Below, in pieces: positions 1 to 6,913 of a stretch of 7,344 bases of DNA. The notes under the pieces are model-generated. The model was not told where the DNA came from and did no database searches. It saw nothing but the letters and a program-made list of their open reading frames with translations. Origin of the DNA: Dehalococcoidia bacterium (GTDB lineage: Bacteria > Chloroflexota > Dehalococcoidia > GIF9 > AB-539-J10); NCBI GenBank assembly GCA_018399375.1, contig JAGYOV010000046.1, positions 1 to 7,344 on the forward strand. Reading direction: 5' to 3'. Numbering within the stretch: position 1 is the stretch's first letter; the number at the start of each line of letters is the position of its first letter. Position numbers and translations under genes: made by a program.

Positions 1-1583
1 TGTGCATCGAGCAAATACGCCTCAGTAGGAACTCTTTTGTTGTCACTCATTGCAGCAAATAGTACATCCTGGCCTCGCTCAACCAGGTGCTGGTTCTCAG
101 AGGAAGCGATAAATCCCTTCATCTTAATGAGTGGTTTCCCCCTCAATTGCCCGTTTTCAGAATCGATAACGGCAGAAACGGCAACAACTCCTTCCTGCGA
201 AATCAGTTTGCGTTCCTGGAGAACACCTGCGTCCATCCTACTCACTATAGAGCCATCGACGCATATCTCTCCTCCCACTGGAGCTTTGCCGACAACTTTT
301 CCTCCATTACTCTGTAACTCAAGTATGTCGCCATCCTCAAGAACAAAGATGTTTTTCCCGGGGATACCTACACTCTGAGCTAGCATGGCATGCAAGCTCA
401 GGTGTCGGTACTCTCCATGAACGGGGATAAAGAATTTGGGCTTAACCAACTGAAGCAAGAGCTTCAAATCTTCCTGGCTACCATGACCATGAACGTGAAC
501 GCGTGCTGTCTCTCCATAGATAACCTTAGCTCCCTGATGAAAGAGCGCGTCGATAGTTCTATTAACCAGCATTTCATTGCCAGGTATGGGAGTTGCCGAC
601 ATTATCACCGTATCTCCCGGAACGATATGAACCTGGCTGCGGCGATCCCTATTAGCTATGCGCACCAGAGCTGAAGTTGGTTCCCCCTGACTCCCTGTGG
701 TTAAAAAAACGACGCGGTTGTGATGTAGACTCTTGAGATCCTCAAAGTTGCCCAAGACATCAGGGGGGATGTGGAGATAGTCTGTAGCTATCGCCGCCTT
801 GACCAGTTCCTTCATGCTCCTCCCTATAATAGCCACGCGGCGATCATGTTTGGCAGCAACATCTATCACTTGCTGAATGCGCGAAACTAGAGAGGCAAAC
901 GTCGTGATGATTACCCTGCCCTGAGCTCCAGCCACAATATTATCCAGTGTTTCGCTAACCACTGCTTCTGAAATACCATACCCGGGGAGTTCAGCATAAG
1001 TAGAATCGGAAAGAAGAAGCAATACTCCTTTGTTCCCCGCCAGAGCTAGTCTCCCCACATCAGTAACCTTCCCCATAACAGGAGTATGATCAAATTTGAA
1101 ATCACCGCTATGTACTATAATCCCCAGAGGCGTTTCAATCACCAGACCTACGGCATCGGGAATGCTATGGCAAACAGAGAAAAACTTTATATTAAAAGCG
1201 CCCAGAGAGATGTGACCATCTGAAGGGACTACCCTCAATTCTGGCTCAGTTTTCACTCTCCGGTTCTTAAGCTTCAAAGCGATTAACTCATGTGTGAAAC
1301 GGGTAGCATAAACGGGCACGTCAAGCTGACTCAATACGTAGGGCAATGCGCCTATATGGTCTTCATGACCATGAGTGATAACTATTCCTCTGACTTTTTG
1401 TCTCTTCTGCAGGAGATAGCTAATATCGGGGATGATGAAATCTACTCCTGGCATTTCCTCATTGGGGAACATGAGCCCTGCATCGATAACAATTATGTCA
1501 CTGCCATACTCCAGGACCATCATGTTTTTACCAATCTCACCCAACCCTCCCAGGGGGACAATTTTCAACTTTTCCATTTCCAT
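1..1583 (-). CDS. rnj: Ribonuclease J (MBL-fold/beta-CASP RNase), 3' end cut by window edge
   Basis: RNase J is a zinc-dependent cytoplasmic nuclease with 5'-to-3' exo- and endonuclease activity in mRNA decay and rRNA maturation. I translated the minus strand: about 527 codons stay open to the window edge, against a usual family length near 550, so roughly 25-30 C-terminal residues are missing. The N-terminus carries the typical PLGGLGEIGKNM. The metallo-beta-lactamase motif HGHEDH lies at residues 71-76, followed by HSGDFKFD and SDSTYAE. The beta-CASP part has TTFASLVSRIQQ, then PGDTVIMSATPIPGNE, and the late metal-site segment FFIPVHGEYRHL is present. Two in-frame ATGs (1583 and 1577) compete, and neither has a clear Shine-Dalgarno. 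The start lies 10 bases after the stop of the glycosylase gene, so translational coupling is likely. No frameshift was seen. Confidence 0.95.
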   Translation of the reverse strand, partial: MEMEKLKIVPLGGLGEIGKNMMVLEYGSDIIVIDAGLMFPNEEMPGVDFIIPDISYLLQKRQKVRGIVITHGHEDHIGALPYVLSQLDVPVYATRFTHELIALKLKNRRVKTEPELRVVPSDGHISLGAFNIKFFSVCHSIPDAVGLVIETPLGIIVHSGDFKFDHTPVMGKVTDVGRLALAGNKGVLLLLSDSTYAELPGYGISEAVVSETLDNIVAGAQGRVIITTFASLVSRIQQVIDVAAKHDRRVAIIGRSMKELVKAAIATDYLHIPPDVLGNFEDLKSLHHNRVVFLTTGSQGEPTSALVRIANRDRRSQVHIVPGDTVIMSATPIPGNEMLVNRTIDALFHQGAKVIYGETARVHVHGHGSQEDLKLLLQLVKPKFFIPVHGEYRHLSLHAMLAQSVGIPGKNIFVLEDGDILELQSNGGKVVGKAPVGGEICVDGSIVSRMDAGVLQERKLISQEGVVAVSAVIDSENGQLRGKPLIKMKGFIASSENQHLVERGQDVLFAAMSDNKRVPTEAYLLDA

Positions 1584-1593
1584 GCAAATCAAT

Positions 1594-2208
1594 CTAGAGC
1601 AAATTTAGCTGTCTAGGTTCATGGGCAACCTCGGAGATCTCTTCCTTTTGAGCCAGTATCATGGGGACTTTGCGCATATCTTCCTCAATGATATTGCGTA
1701 GACTCCCTTGATGTAGAGCTGCTGCGGGATGGTACATGGGGAATACGATAACATCTCCCACCTTCCTTGCCTTACCATGTGCTTTGCCTATGCTCTCATT
1801 AGGGAAATATCTGGATAGAGAATATCTTCCTAGGGTGATTACCATCCTGGGATGGATTATTTCTAGCTGTCGATCGAGCCATCCACAACAAGCCTCTATT
1901 TCCATTGGCAGAGGATCACGATTTTGCGGGGGATGACACTTAATTACATTGGCGATGTAAACCTGCTCCCGGCGCAGCCCTATCAGGGTTAGTAACTGCG
2001 TCAGGAACTGTCCAGCAGGGCCTACAAATGGGCGGCCCTGCTGGTCTTCGTGCCAGCCAGGAGCTTCCCCAATGAAGAAAATGGAGGCGTCTTCCGCTCC
2101 TTCTCCGGGAACCACTCTATTCCGAGACTTGGCCAAGCCACAGCCTTGACAATTTTCAATTTCATGATAGAGATCAGTTAAAGCTGACATATGGGTTGAT
2201 AGTAACAT
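1594..2208 (-). CDS. Family 4 uracil-DNA glycosylase (4Fe-4S)
   Basis: This enzyme removes uracil from DNA, starting base excision repair of deaminated cytosine. The 204-residue protein shows the family 4 signature: Cys20-x2-Cys23 near the N-terminus, then Cys91 and Cys107 or Cys108, which fit the four ligands of the 4Fe-4S cluster. The water-activating motif GEAPGWHED spans residues 47-55, followed by GRPFVGPAGQ (58-67), NVIKCHPPQNRDP (87-99), and the minor-groove motif YHPAA at 159-163. Length is normal for UDGa-type enzymes. The start is uncertain. ATG 2208 has AGGGGG only one base upstream, which is too close. ATG 2190 (residue 7) matches the usual family N-terminus but has no well-spaced Shine-Dalgarno. 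It sits 8 bases after the HEAT gene stop and 10 before rnj, inside the same operon. The family assignment is firm; activity is inferred. Confidence 0.93.
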   Translation of the reverse strand: MLLSTHMSALTDLYHEIENCQGCGLAKSRNRVVPGEGAEDASIFFIGEAPGWHEDQQGRPFVGPAGQFLTQLLTLIGLRREQVYIANVIKCHPPQNRDPLPMEIEACCGWLDRQLEIIHPRMVITLGRYSLSRYFPNESIGKAHGKARKVGDVIVFPMYHPAAALHQGSLRNIIEEDMRKVPMILAQKEEISEVAHEPRQLNLL

Positions 2209-2216
2209 ACCCCCTA

Positions 2217-3143
2217 TCAGATATCAAAGAACCCGACGAATTTTTCCATCTCTTTCAGAGTATCCCTCGCTAATTGGGACACACCTTGATAAGGGCTATC
2301 TCCCAGATTCTTCAGTGCTCCTTCTGCCCTCTCTCCACCAATCAACCCCAATGCACGCACGCTCACTTCCCGCACCTCTGACTCTTCATCCCAGGCAAGG
2401 TCGATCAGAAAAGGGATCGCTTCCTCCCTACCCAATTCCCCATAGGCTTCCGCTACCTTGCGCCTCATTACAGGATCTTTGCTATATCGCTCCACAGACA
2501 TAATGGATAGCCACACTGGATCACAATTGCGCCCCATGGCACATATAGCGCTGGCTTGAGTTTCCCCATCATTACTATGATAGGCTTGCTCAATAATTTG
2601 TTTAACCCTCGGTGAATCCAGAGGAGCTATCGCTTCCAGACACCGGCGCCTTACATCTTCAGCGACAGTTATGTCTTCAATGGCCGCCAGCAAGTTAGAA
2701 TATATTTCTTCACCTCGAGGAGGCGACAACTTGTTAACTGCAGCCAGGAGAGCAAATTGCCCCAGTGCAATTGCTGCCTCTACCTGAACTTTCTCTTCTC
2801 TATCTTCTTTGAGTAAATGGACTAGTTTTGTAACGACGCTTTCATCATCTTCTTCTCTATCCATAAACTTGATCGCAACCCTTCGAATCTCGGCATCCTT
2901 ATCACCAAGACAAACATGAAACACCCTGTTGAAATCCAAATAAAGGCTATCTTCTCTAAGCTTAACAAGGCCACTTAGAAGATAGAGCTTTCTATCTCTG
3001 GATGCCCGATTCCACTCTCTCTCAAAAAAGGCAGCCTCTTCCTCTGTTAAATCAGATAATAAGGCAAGCTGTGAACGATTTGCTTCTTCCTTAGATGTCA
3101 GGGCATTAACCAGATTTTGTTTGAACTCACTCCTCACCTTCAT
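2217..3143 (-). CDS. HEAT-repeat protein of unknown function
   Basis: The 308-residue protein is acidic and almost wholly alpha-helical by composition, with no signal peptide or membrane segment. From about residue 68 it shows tandem helix pairs of HEAT type. Clear examples are DKDAEIRRVAIKFM (81-94), EEKVQVEAAIALGQF (116-130), EDVRRRCLEAIAPL (162-175), GETQASAICAMG (193-204), DPVMRRKVAEAYGELG (223-238) and ESEVREVSVRALGLIGG (254-270). The first 65 residues are a separate helical region without repeats. Such arrays normally bind proteins and have no catalytic role. The gene overlaps the end of the PAC2 gene by 17 bases in another frame. GGGAG (3148-3152 on the minus strand) lies 4 bases before its ATG, so translation is probably coupled. 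The C-terminus ends in a short aromatic patch (FVGFFDI). I do not recognise a specific family and claim no function beyond scaffold or adaptor. Confidence 0.85.
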   Translation of the reverse strand: MKVRSEFKQNLVNALTSKEEANRSQLALLSDLTEEEAAFFEREWNRASRDRKLYLLSGLVKLREDSLYLDFNRVFHVCLGDKDAEIRRVAIKFMDREEDDESVVTKLVHLLKEDREEKVQVEAAIALGQFALLAAVNKLSPPRGEEIYSNLLAAIEDITVAEDVRRRCLEAIAPLDSPRVKQIIEQAYHSNDGETQASAICAMGRNCDPVWLSIMSVERYSKDPVMRRKVAEAYGELGREEAIPFLIDLAWDEESEVREVSVRALGLIGGERAEGALKNLGDSPYQGVSQLARDTLKEMEKFVGFFDI

Positions 3144-3909
3144 CCTGCTCCCAAATAGGCTCGGTAAACTGGTCTATATACTCTGCTGTTGCCTGCTTGG
3201 TTATTCTGTCCACCTCTTCGCTCGTCTTCTTGGCCAAATCTGCGAGATCAGTCAGGTCAACTTCTATCCCAACCAACTTAATGAGAACTTCAAGTACTGC
3301 AAGGGAGGCCTTGGGATTTTCTATCTGAACGGCATAAGATGGTACCTCTCCTAACAAGCAAACGCCTTCTACTCCCCGTTCCCTTGCCATCCCCAGAACC
3401 AGCCCGTTAAGACCCGCGATGCGCAAATCTCCCCTCAGGATAACACCTTCTTCTGCTAACTTAGCAACAGTTCCGCTCTTCGTAGCAGCTCCCCATACTC
3501 TGGAATCTTCTCGATGATGTATATGTGTCACCGCTGCAGCACAACTGTATATTCGGCTGACTTTGAGCTTCTGCGCCACATCCAAAACACAACTGACCAG
3601 TTCATGCCCTCTGGAATTCGGTTGTTCCTCACCAATAAACAATATCAGCCCTTTCTCTCCTTGAGCATCCTGCCAGTAATAGAAGTTATTTTCAGGAAAG
3701 CGAGGTTCTTCAACGATATTATCGCGCACAGCAACTCCTGTAGGTTCAAAGAAATAGGGGCTATCGATTTCTCCTATCTCCACAGCGTTTAGCTTTTCCT
3801 GTAAATATCTCACAGCTATCAGAGAAACGTTGCCAATCCCTGGCCATGAAGCAAACATAACGCAATTCTTCGCTTCCGGGTGTTTGCGCAGCTTCACAAT
3901 TCTTCTCAT
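3127..3909 (-). CDS. PAC2-family protein (proteasome-assembly-chaperone-like)
   Basis: PAC2-like proteins (the fold of eukaryotic proteasome assembly chaperone 2) are widespread in archaea and some bacteria, mostly without a proven role. Numbered from the GTG at 3924, the protein shows the N-terminal ASWPGIGNVS (25-34, family pattern WPGIGN), the central GLNGLVLGMA (171-180) and GEVPSYAVQIENPKAS (192-207), all typical of the family. It ends in a charged helix rich in Lys and Glu. I prefer ATG 3909 (260 residues) over GTG 3924 (265 residues) because AGAGGTG at 3914-3920 is well placed for it and would be coded over by the GTG form. The gene starts about 40 bases after tldE and overlaps the HEAT gene by 17 bases. 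Linkage to a TldD/TldE protease hints at a proteolysis-related role; that is inference. Confidence 0.88.
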   Translation of the reverse strand: MRRIVKLRKHPEAKNCVMFASWPGIGNVSLIAVRYLQEKLNAVEIGEIDSPYFFEPTGVAVRDNIVEEPRFPENNFYYWQDAQGEKGLILFIGEEQPNSRGHELVSCVLDVAQKLKVSRIYSCAAAVTHIHHREDSRVWGAATKSGTVAKLAEEGVILRGDLRIAGLNGLVLGMARERGVEGVCLLGEVPSYAVQIENPKASLAVLEVLIKLVGIEVDLTDLADLAKKTSEEVDRITKQATAEYIDQFTEPIWEQDEGEE

Positions 3910-3913
3910 ATCA

Positions 3914-3920
3914 CACCTCT
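3914..3920 (-). promoter_or_regulatory. Shine-Dalgarno deciding the PAC2 gene start
   Basis: The minus strand reads AGAGGTG here. Its AGAGG core ends 6 bases before ATG 3909. This supports the ATG over the upstream in-frame GTG at 3924, which has only GGGCATGG-type sequence ahead of it. Confidence 0.6.
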
Positions 3921-3949
3921 GCACCCATGCCCTTATCCGAGATCAACCA

Positions 3950-5266
3950 TCATCCCCCATTTCTTTTCCCGGATGCTATCGATACCCCCGAGCAATATAG
4001 ATATGGAGTATATACTAGACCATTAACCCACTGAGCCTTATTCCCTATTCCCTGGATGTTCTTCAGAATTTGATATACATTGCCCGAGATCATGGTATTT
4101 TTCACCCTACCTATTATTCTACCATTTTCCACCATGTACCCCAATAAAACATTGCCGCTGAAGTCGCCACTCAAGAGATTCCCCTGATCAGCTCCCATAA
4201 CTTGCTCGACGATCAGGCCTTCTGTCATATCCGCCACCATATCTTCAAAAGCAATCTCTCCTTCCGCCACTATCAGCGAACTGCTAGCTGGCTGCGGGAA
4301 GCCCGCACCAATGCGATCTCCATGACCTGTACTCTGGATCCCCGCTAGAGCAGCTGTTTTCAGGTCATAAAAGAAATTTGCCACCTCTCCATCACTAATA
4401 AGAGACAAAGACTGACTACGCACTCCTTCATCATCACAGGGTCTGCTCCCAGATCCACATGATATGGCCGCATCATCCCGGAGAGAAAACTTTGTATCAA
4501 AAATACGTTCACCCAACCGACCTTTCAAAGGAGATGCCCCTTCAAGAACCATTTTACCGCTAAAAGCTTTGACTAAAGGAGAAAGCAGAGCTTCAACCAC
4601 GCCGGTAGGAGTAAAGATTACTGGCAAAGTTCTAGCAGGTAACTCAGCCAGATCTTTGGCCCACTCAAGTTGCCTCTTTACGCTGTCTATCAGCCCATCA
4701 ATTCCTATCGGCAAGCAACAGGAACCCGTGCTCTCACCAACAAAGAGCATGTCTTCATTCCTCACCAGTGTACCTTCCAGGTCAAGCCCAAAGAAACTCT
4801 TGTCGTAATTCGCCCTGCCTCCCTGAGAATTAAGTATTTGTACTGAGGATACTCCCTTGACTACACTAGCATCGCACAGAATGTCAGCGGTGTGCTCTGT
4901 GATGGCGGTAATGATATTGCTGCCCATATTTACCATTTCAGACATCTCTACTTTCTCTACCGCAGGATCAAATATGTCTACCGCAGGATAATTATCCAAA
5001 CCGGGAAATTGATATTTCGCCAAAGGTCCAAACTGAGATGTTTGTACGGCCATTTCAAGTAAACTGTCTTCGTCCACAAAGCCACTGGCCCGGGCAAACC
5101 CAATTCTCCCATCTTTAAAGATTCGCAGAGCAACGTTCACACTTTCCCGAGTCTGGATTTCTCTCAGACGATTAGCTTCAAAGTGAACTGGAACCCTCCG
5201 AGAAGAAACGCGGAAGACTTCTGCTTGTTCAGCTACTTTCATCGCTCTCTGCAGAAGTCTCTCCAC
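3950..5266 (-). CDS. pmbA: TldE/PmbA, non-catalytic partner subunit of TldD protease
   Basis: TldE (PmbA) pairs with TldD to form a hollow heterodimeric metalloprotease that digests small unfolded or modified peptides. In Escherichia coli the pair matures microcin B17 and degrades the antitoxin CcdA. The 438 residues are close to the usual 440-450. Conserved segments include RIFKDGRIGFA (48-58), DDEGVRSQ (278-285), the STGHGDR loop (312-318, family STGNAxR), and GADQGNLLSGDFSGN (358-372) followed by VENG. There is no HExxxH motif, as expected for TldE. The start is GTG 5266, backed by AGGGGG 8 bases upstream (5275-5280); ATG 5242 is a weaker alternative. It begins one base after the tldD stop, so the two subunits are co-translated, in line with a 1:1 complex. 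Confidence 0.94.
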   Translation of the reverse strand: MERLLQRAMKVAEQAEVFRVSSRRVPVHFEANRLREIQTRESVNVALRIFKDGRIGFARASGFVDEDSLLEMAVQTSQFGPLAKYQFPGLDNYPAVDIFDPAVEKVEMSEMVNMGSNIITAITEHTADILCDASVVKGVSSVQILNSQGGRANYDKSFFGLDLEGTLVRNEDMLFVGESTGSCCLPIGIDGLIDSVKRQLEWAKDLAELPARTLPVIFTPTGVVEALLSPLVKAFSGKMVLEGASPLKGRLGERIFDTKFSLRDDAAISCGSGSRPCDDEGVRSQSLSLISDGEVANFFYDLKTAALAGIQSTGHGDRIGAGFPQPASSSLIVAEGEIAFEDMVADMTEGLIVEQVMGADQGNLLSGDFSGNVLLGYMVENGRIIGRVKNTMISGNVYQILKNIQGIGNKAQWVNGLVYTPYLYCSGVSIASGKRNGG

Positions 5267-5267
5267 T

Positions 5268-6626
5268 TTACTTACCCCCTACCACACAGCGGCGGATTCT
5301 AATATGCGGACTGCCATTGGAAACGGGTAAAGGAGACTGCCCCCACTTACCACAACCACCCCCTTGATTCATATCGAGGTCATTGCCAATAGCATCTATA
5401 TTCCCCAGGGTAACGAAAACATTTCCCGTTAATACTGGTCCCCGCAGCAATTCCTCTACTTGACCATCACGTATCGCATAGGCCTCCGCACCAGAAAAGG
5501 TAAACATCTCCAGACTGGTTGTTCCTCCATACCAATCCTTGACATAAATACCTTCCTTAACATCAGCAACCATATTATCAAAAGACATATCGCCGTTCTC
5601 AAAAAAGGTGTTGCTCATGCGCACAATAGGAGAAAAGAGATAATTCAAAGCCCGCGCATTTCCCGTGGGATGCTCTCCCATTCTGGATGCCGTTTCTCTA
5701 GAATGAAGTCTACCTGTCAAAATACCATTTCTGATAAGATAATTCCTGGAAGATGGTGTTCCTTCGTCATCATATTTATAGCTTCCCCTTAAATTAGGGA
5801 TAGTAGCGTCATCTACGATATTAAGGGCCTCCCCTCCAAACCTCCGTCCCAGAACCATAATTTTACGTAGCTGTTCATTTTGATAAACGAAATCTGATTC
5901 CGACAAATGCCCAAAAGCCTCATGGACGAAAACGCCGGCGAGCACGGGGTCGAGAATTACGTCGTACTCTCCTCCCACGACCTCGGGAGCATCAAGGAGG
6001 GCCCTCGCGCGCCTCGCTACCTCCTTTACCTCATCCTGCAATCCCTCTATGGCAGAGCTCTCCCCTCTACTTCCCATGCTCAACCCCGACTGTTGAATCT
6101 CCCCATTTTCGCGCGCTATAGCCACGATGCGCAGTGCGAGGTCAGGTTTATCCTGCTCTATATAACTACCTACAGAGTTAGCAAAAACTACCTTGCTACT
6201 AGCATCCCGATAGACAATGTTTGAACTTTGGATTCTAGGGCTGCTGAGCACAATATCATTGTATTCATCGAGAATCTTTTTCTTCGCTTCCAAGGGCACA
6301 ATAGAGGCACCCCCCCCCTTTGCTATAGCCTTGTCAACTACAGGGTTGCTGAGAATCATTTCGAAGCTTTCTCCACCAACCATTTGAGCCTCTTCTACCG
6401 CCAGAGAGACATTTCTTTTCAGCCCCTCAAGGTTGCTGAAACTAACAAACCCCCAGCTCCCATCTACTAAAGCACGGACGCTCCCTCCAAGACTACGAGA
6501 TTTATCTACCACCTCCAGTTTCTCCCCTCGATAAATGAGCTGTGTAGTGTAACTCTCTTCAACTCGAACTTCAATATAAGGTCTAGCTCCATATCCCTTG
6601 AGAGCATCAGCAATGCGGTTACGCAT
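5268..6626 (-). CDS. tldD: TldD, zinc metalloprotease catalytic subunit
   Basis: TldD is the catalytic half of the TldD/TldE cytoplasmic metalloprotease (peptidase family U62). The 452 residues include the zinc motif HEAFGH (235-240) in the context VHEAFGHLSESD. The predicted third zinc ligand, Cys425, lies in QGGGCGKWGQ. Other family landmarks are YKYDDEGTPSSRNYLIRNGILTG (from 283), NARALNY (323-329) and MSNTFFENGD (337-346). ATG 6626 is the only usable start: the frame upstream has no ATG, GTG or TTG before an in-frame TGA. It has no Shine-Dalgarno at normal distance; AGGGG lies 16 bases away. Residues 103-106 are encoded by a run of nine G. It is the first gene of the leftward operon and abuts tldE by one base. 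Substrates in this organism are unknown. Confidence 0.95.
   Translation of the reverse strand: MRNRIADALKGYGARPYIEVRVEESYTTQLIYRGEKLEVVDKSRSLGGSVRALVDGSWGFVSFSNLEGLKRNVSLAVEEAQMVGGESFEMILSNPVVDKAIAKGGGASIVPLEAKKKILDEYNDIVLSSPRIQSSNIVYRDASSKVVFANSVGSYIEQDKPDLALRIVAIARENGEIQQSGLSMGSRGESSAIEGLQDEVKEVARRARALLDAPEVVGGEYDVILDPVLAGVFVHEAFGHLSESDFVYQNEQLRKIMVLGRRFGGEALNIVDDATIPNLRGSYKYDDEGTPSSRNYLIRNGILTGRLHSRETASRMGEHPTGNARALNYLFSPIVRMSNTFFENGDMSFDNMVADVKEGIYVKDWYGGTTSLEMFTFSGAEAYAIRDGQVEELLRGPVLTGNVFVTLGNIDAIGNDLDMNQGGGCGKWGQSPLPVSNGSPHIRIRRCVVGGK
5275..5280 (-). promoter_or_regulatory. Shine-Dalgarno of tldE, inside the tldD stop region
   Basis: The minus strand reads AGGGGG, 8 bases before GTG 5266. 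The TAA stop of tldD lies within that spacer. This favours the GTG start and termination-reinitiation coupling of tldD and tldE. Confidence 0.6.
6310..6318 (-). repeat. Run of nine G in the tldD coding strand
   Basis: The plus strand has nine consecutive C, so the sense strand of tldD reads AAG GGG GGG GGT around residues 103-106 (K-G-G-G). The frame is intact on both sides. Gain or loss of one base would frameshift tldD before its zinc site. It may be a slippage hotspot, a poorly conserved linker, or a sequencing artefact site. Confidence 0.8.
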
Positions 6627-6634
6627 AACGTCAT

Positions 6635-6663
6635 ATTTTAAACCCCTATGTGAATAAAGACAA
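6635..6663 (-). promoter_or_regulatory. Candidate tldD-proximal promoter giving a leaderless mRNA
   Basis: The minus strand has TTGTCT (6663-6658), a 17-base spacer and TAAAAT (6640-6635), a fair match to a housekeeping promoter. Transcription would be expected to start within a few bases of ATG 6626. That fits the lack of a properly spaced ribosome binding site. AT-rich chance matches are possible. Confidence 0.4.
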
Positions 6664-6670
6664 AAGTTAA

Positions 6671-6691
6671 AGCTATCACCAGGCGGTAGCT
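6671..6691. repeat. Inverted repeat upstream of the tldD-proximal promoter
   Basis: The plus strand reads AGCTA, 11 bases, then TAGCT, with a further inner ACC/GGT pair. It lies 7 bases upstream of the candidate -35 box. It could be an operator or, in a long tldD leader, an RNA hairpin. The arms are short. Confidence 0.35.
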
Positions 6692-6840
6692 CCTGAGAAT
6701 GGACTTCTCATTTGGCATAAATCGCACTGCTCTCCGGCAACAAAGCTTCCCATCTCTCCTCAGGCAGGGAAAATTCCTAGATTACCAGCTATCTTTACTC
6801 CCTCCATTACTTTTAATCCACAAGCAAATTCTTCTATCAC
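6676..6840 (-). pseudogene. Coding-like remnant with an in-frame TGA, product unknown
   Basis: Read from GTG 6840 on the minus strand, this frame gives 26 codons, a TGA (6762-6760), then 27 more codons to a second TGA. Of the 53 sense codons, 24 start with G, a bias typical of real coding sequence. The second part contains a Cys-x2-Cys (EQCDLCQM) and its first ATG (6753) follows GAGGAG. Upstream, a different frame also looks protein-like, which would mean a frameshift near 6845. A decayed short gene is the simplest reading. Selenocysteine at the TGA is a remote alternative, because I see no convincing stem-loop of the required type. No family is recognised, and chance cannot be excluded at this length. 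Confidence 0.3.
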
Positions 6841-6913
6841 CGGTATTTTCCGACCAAATAAATGCCGCAGTTCCCTTTTACAGAGCTTTCATTACTAAAG
6901 ATAGCAGTAATGG
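6781..6913. repeat. Nested inverted repeats with competing pairings
   Basis: A perfect 10-base inverted repeat joins 6788-6797 (GCTATCTTTA) to 6896-6905 (TAAAGATAGC). It extends, with one bulge, into ATTACC (6781-6786) against AGTAAT (6906-6911). AGTAATGG (6906-6913) also matches CCATTACT (6804-6811) perfectly, and AGTAATG pairs locally with CATTACT (6890-6896). A further hairpin, CGGTATTT (6841-6848) against AAATGCCG (6860-6867), has one G-U pair. Mutually exclusive stems like these suit a switching leader RNA. I recognise no known riboswitch or T-box consensus on either strand. Confidence 0.4.

Noticed and set aside
37..674. Plus-strand open frames of 76 to 113 codons
   Set aside because: All are antisense to the RNase J C-terminal half, whose minus-strand translation is clearly the real gene.
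1290..1616. 108-codon plus-strand open frame
   Set aside because: It lies antisense to the conserved N-terminal half of RNase J and shows no family features; it is a shadow.
3121..3792. Plus-strand open frames over the PAC2 gene
   Set aside because: They are antisense to a conserved gene and rich in Cys and aromatic residues, without domain features.
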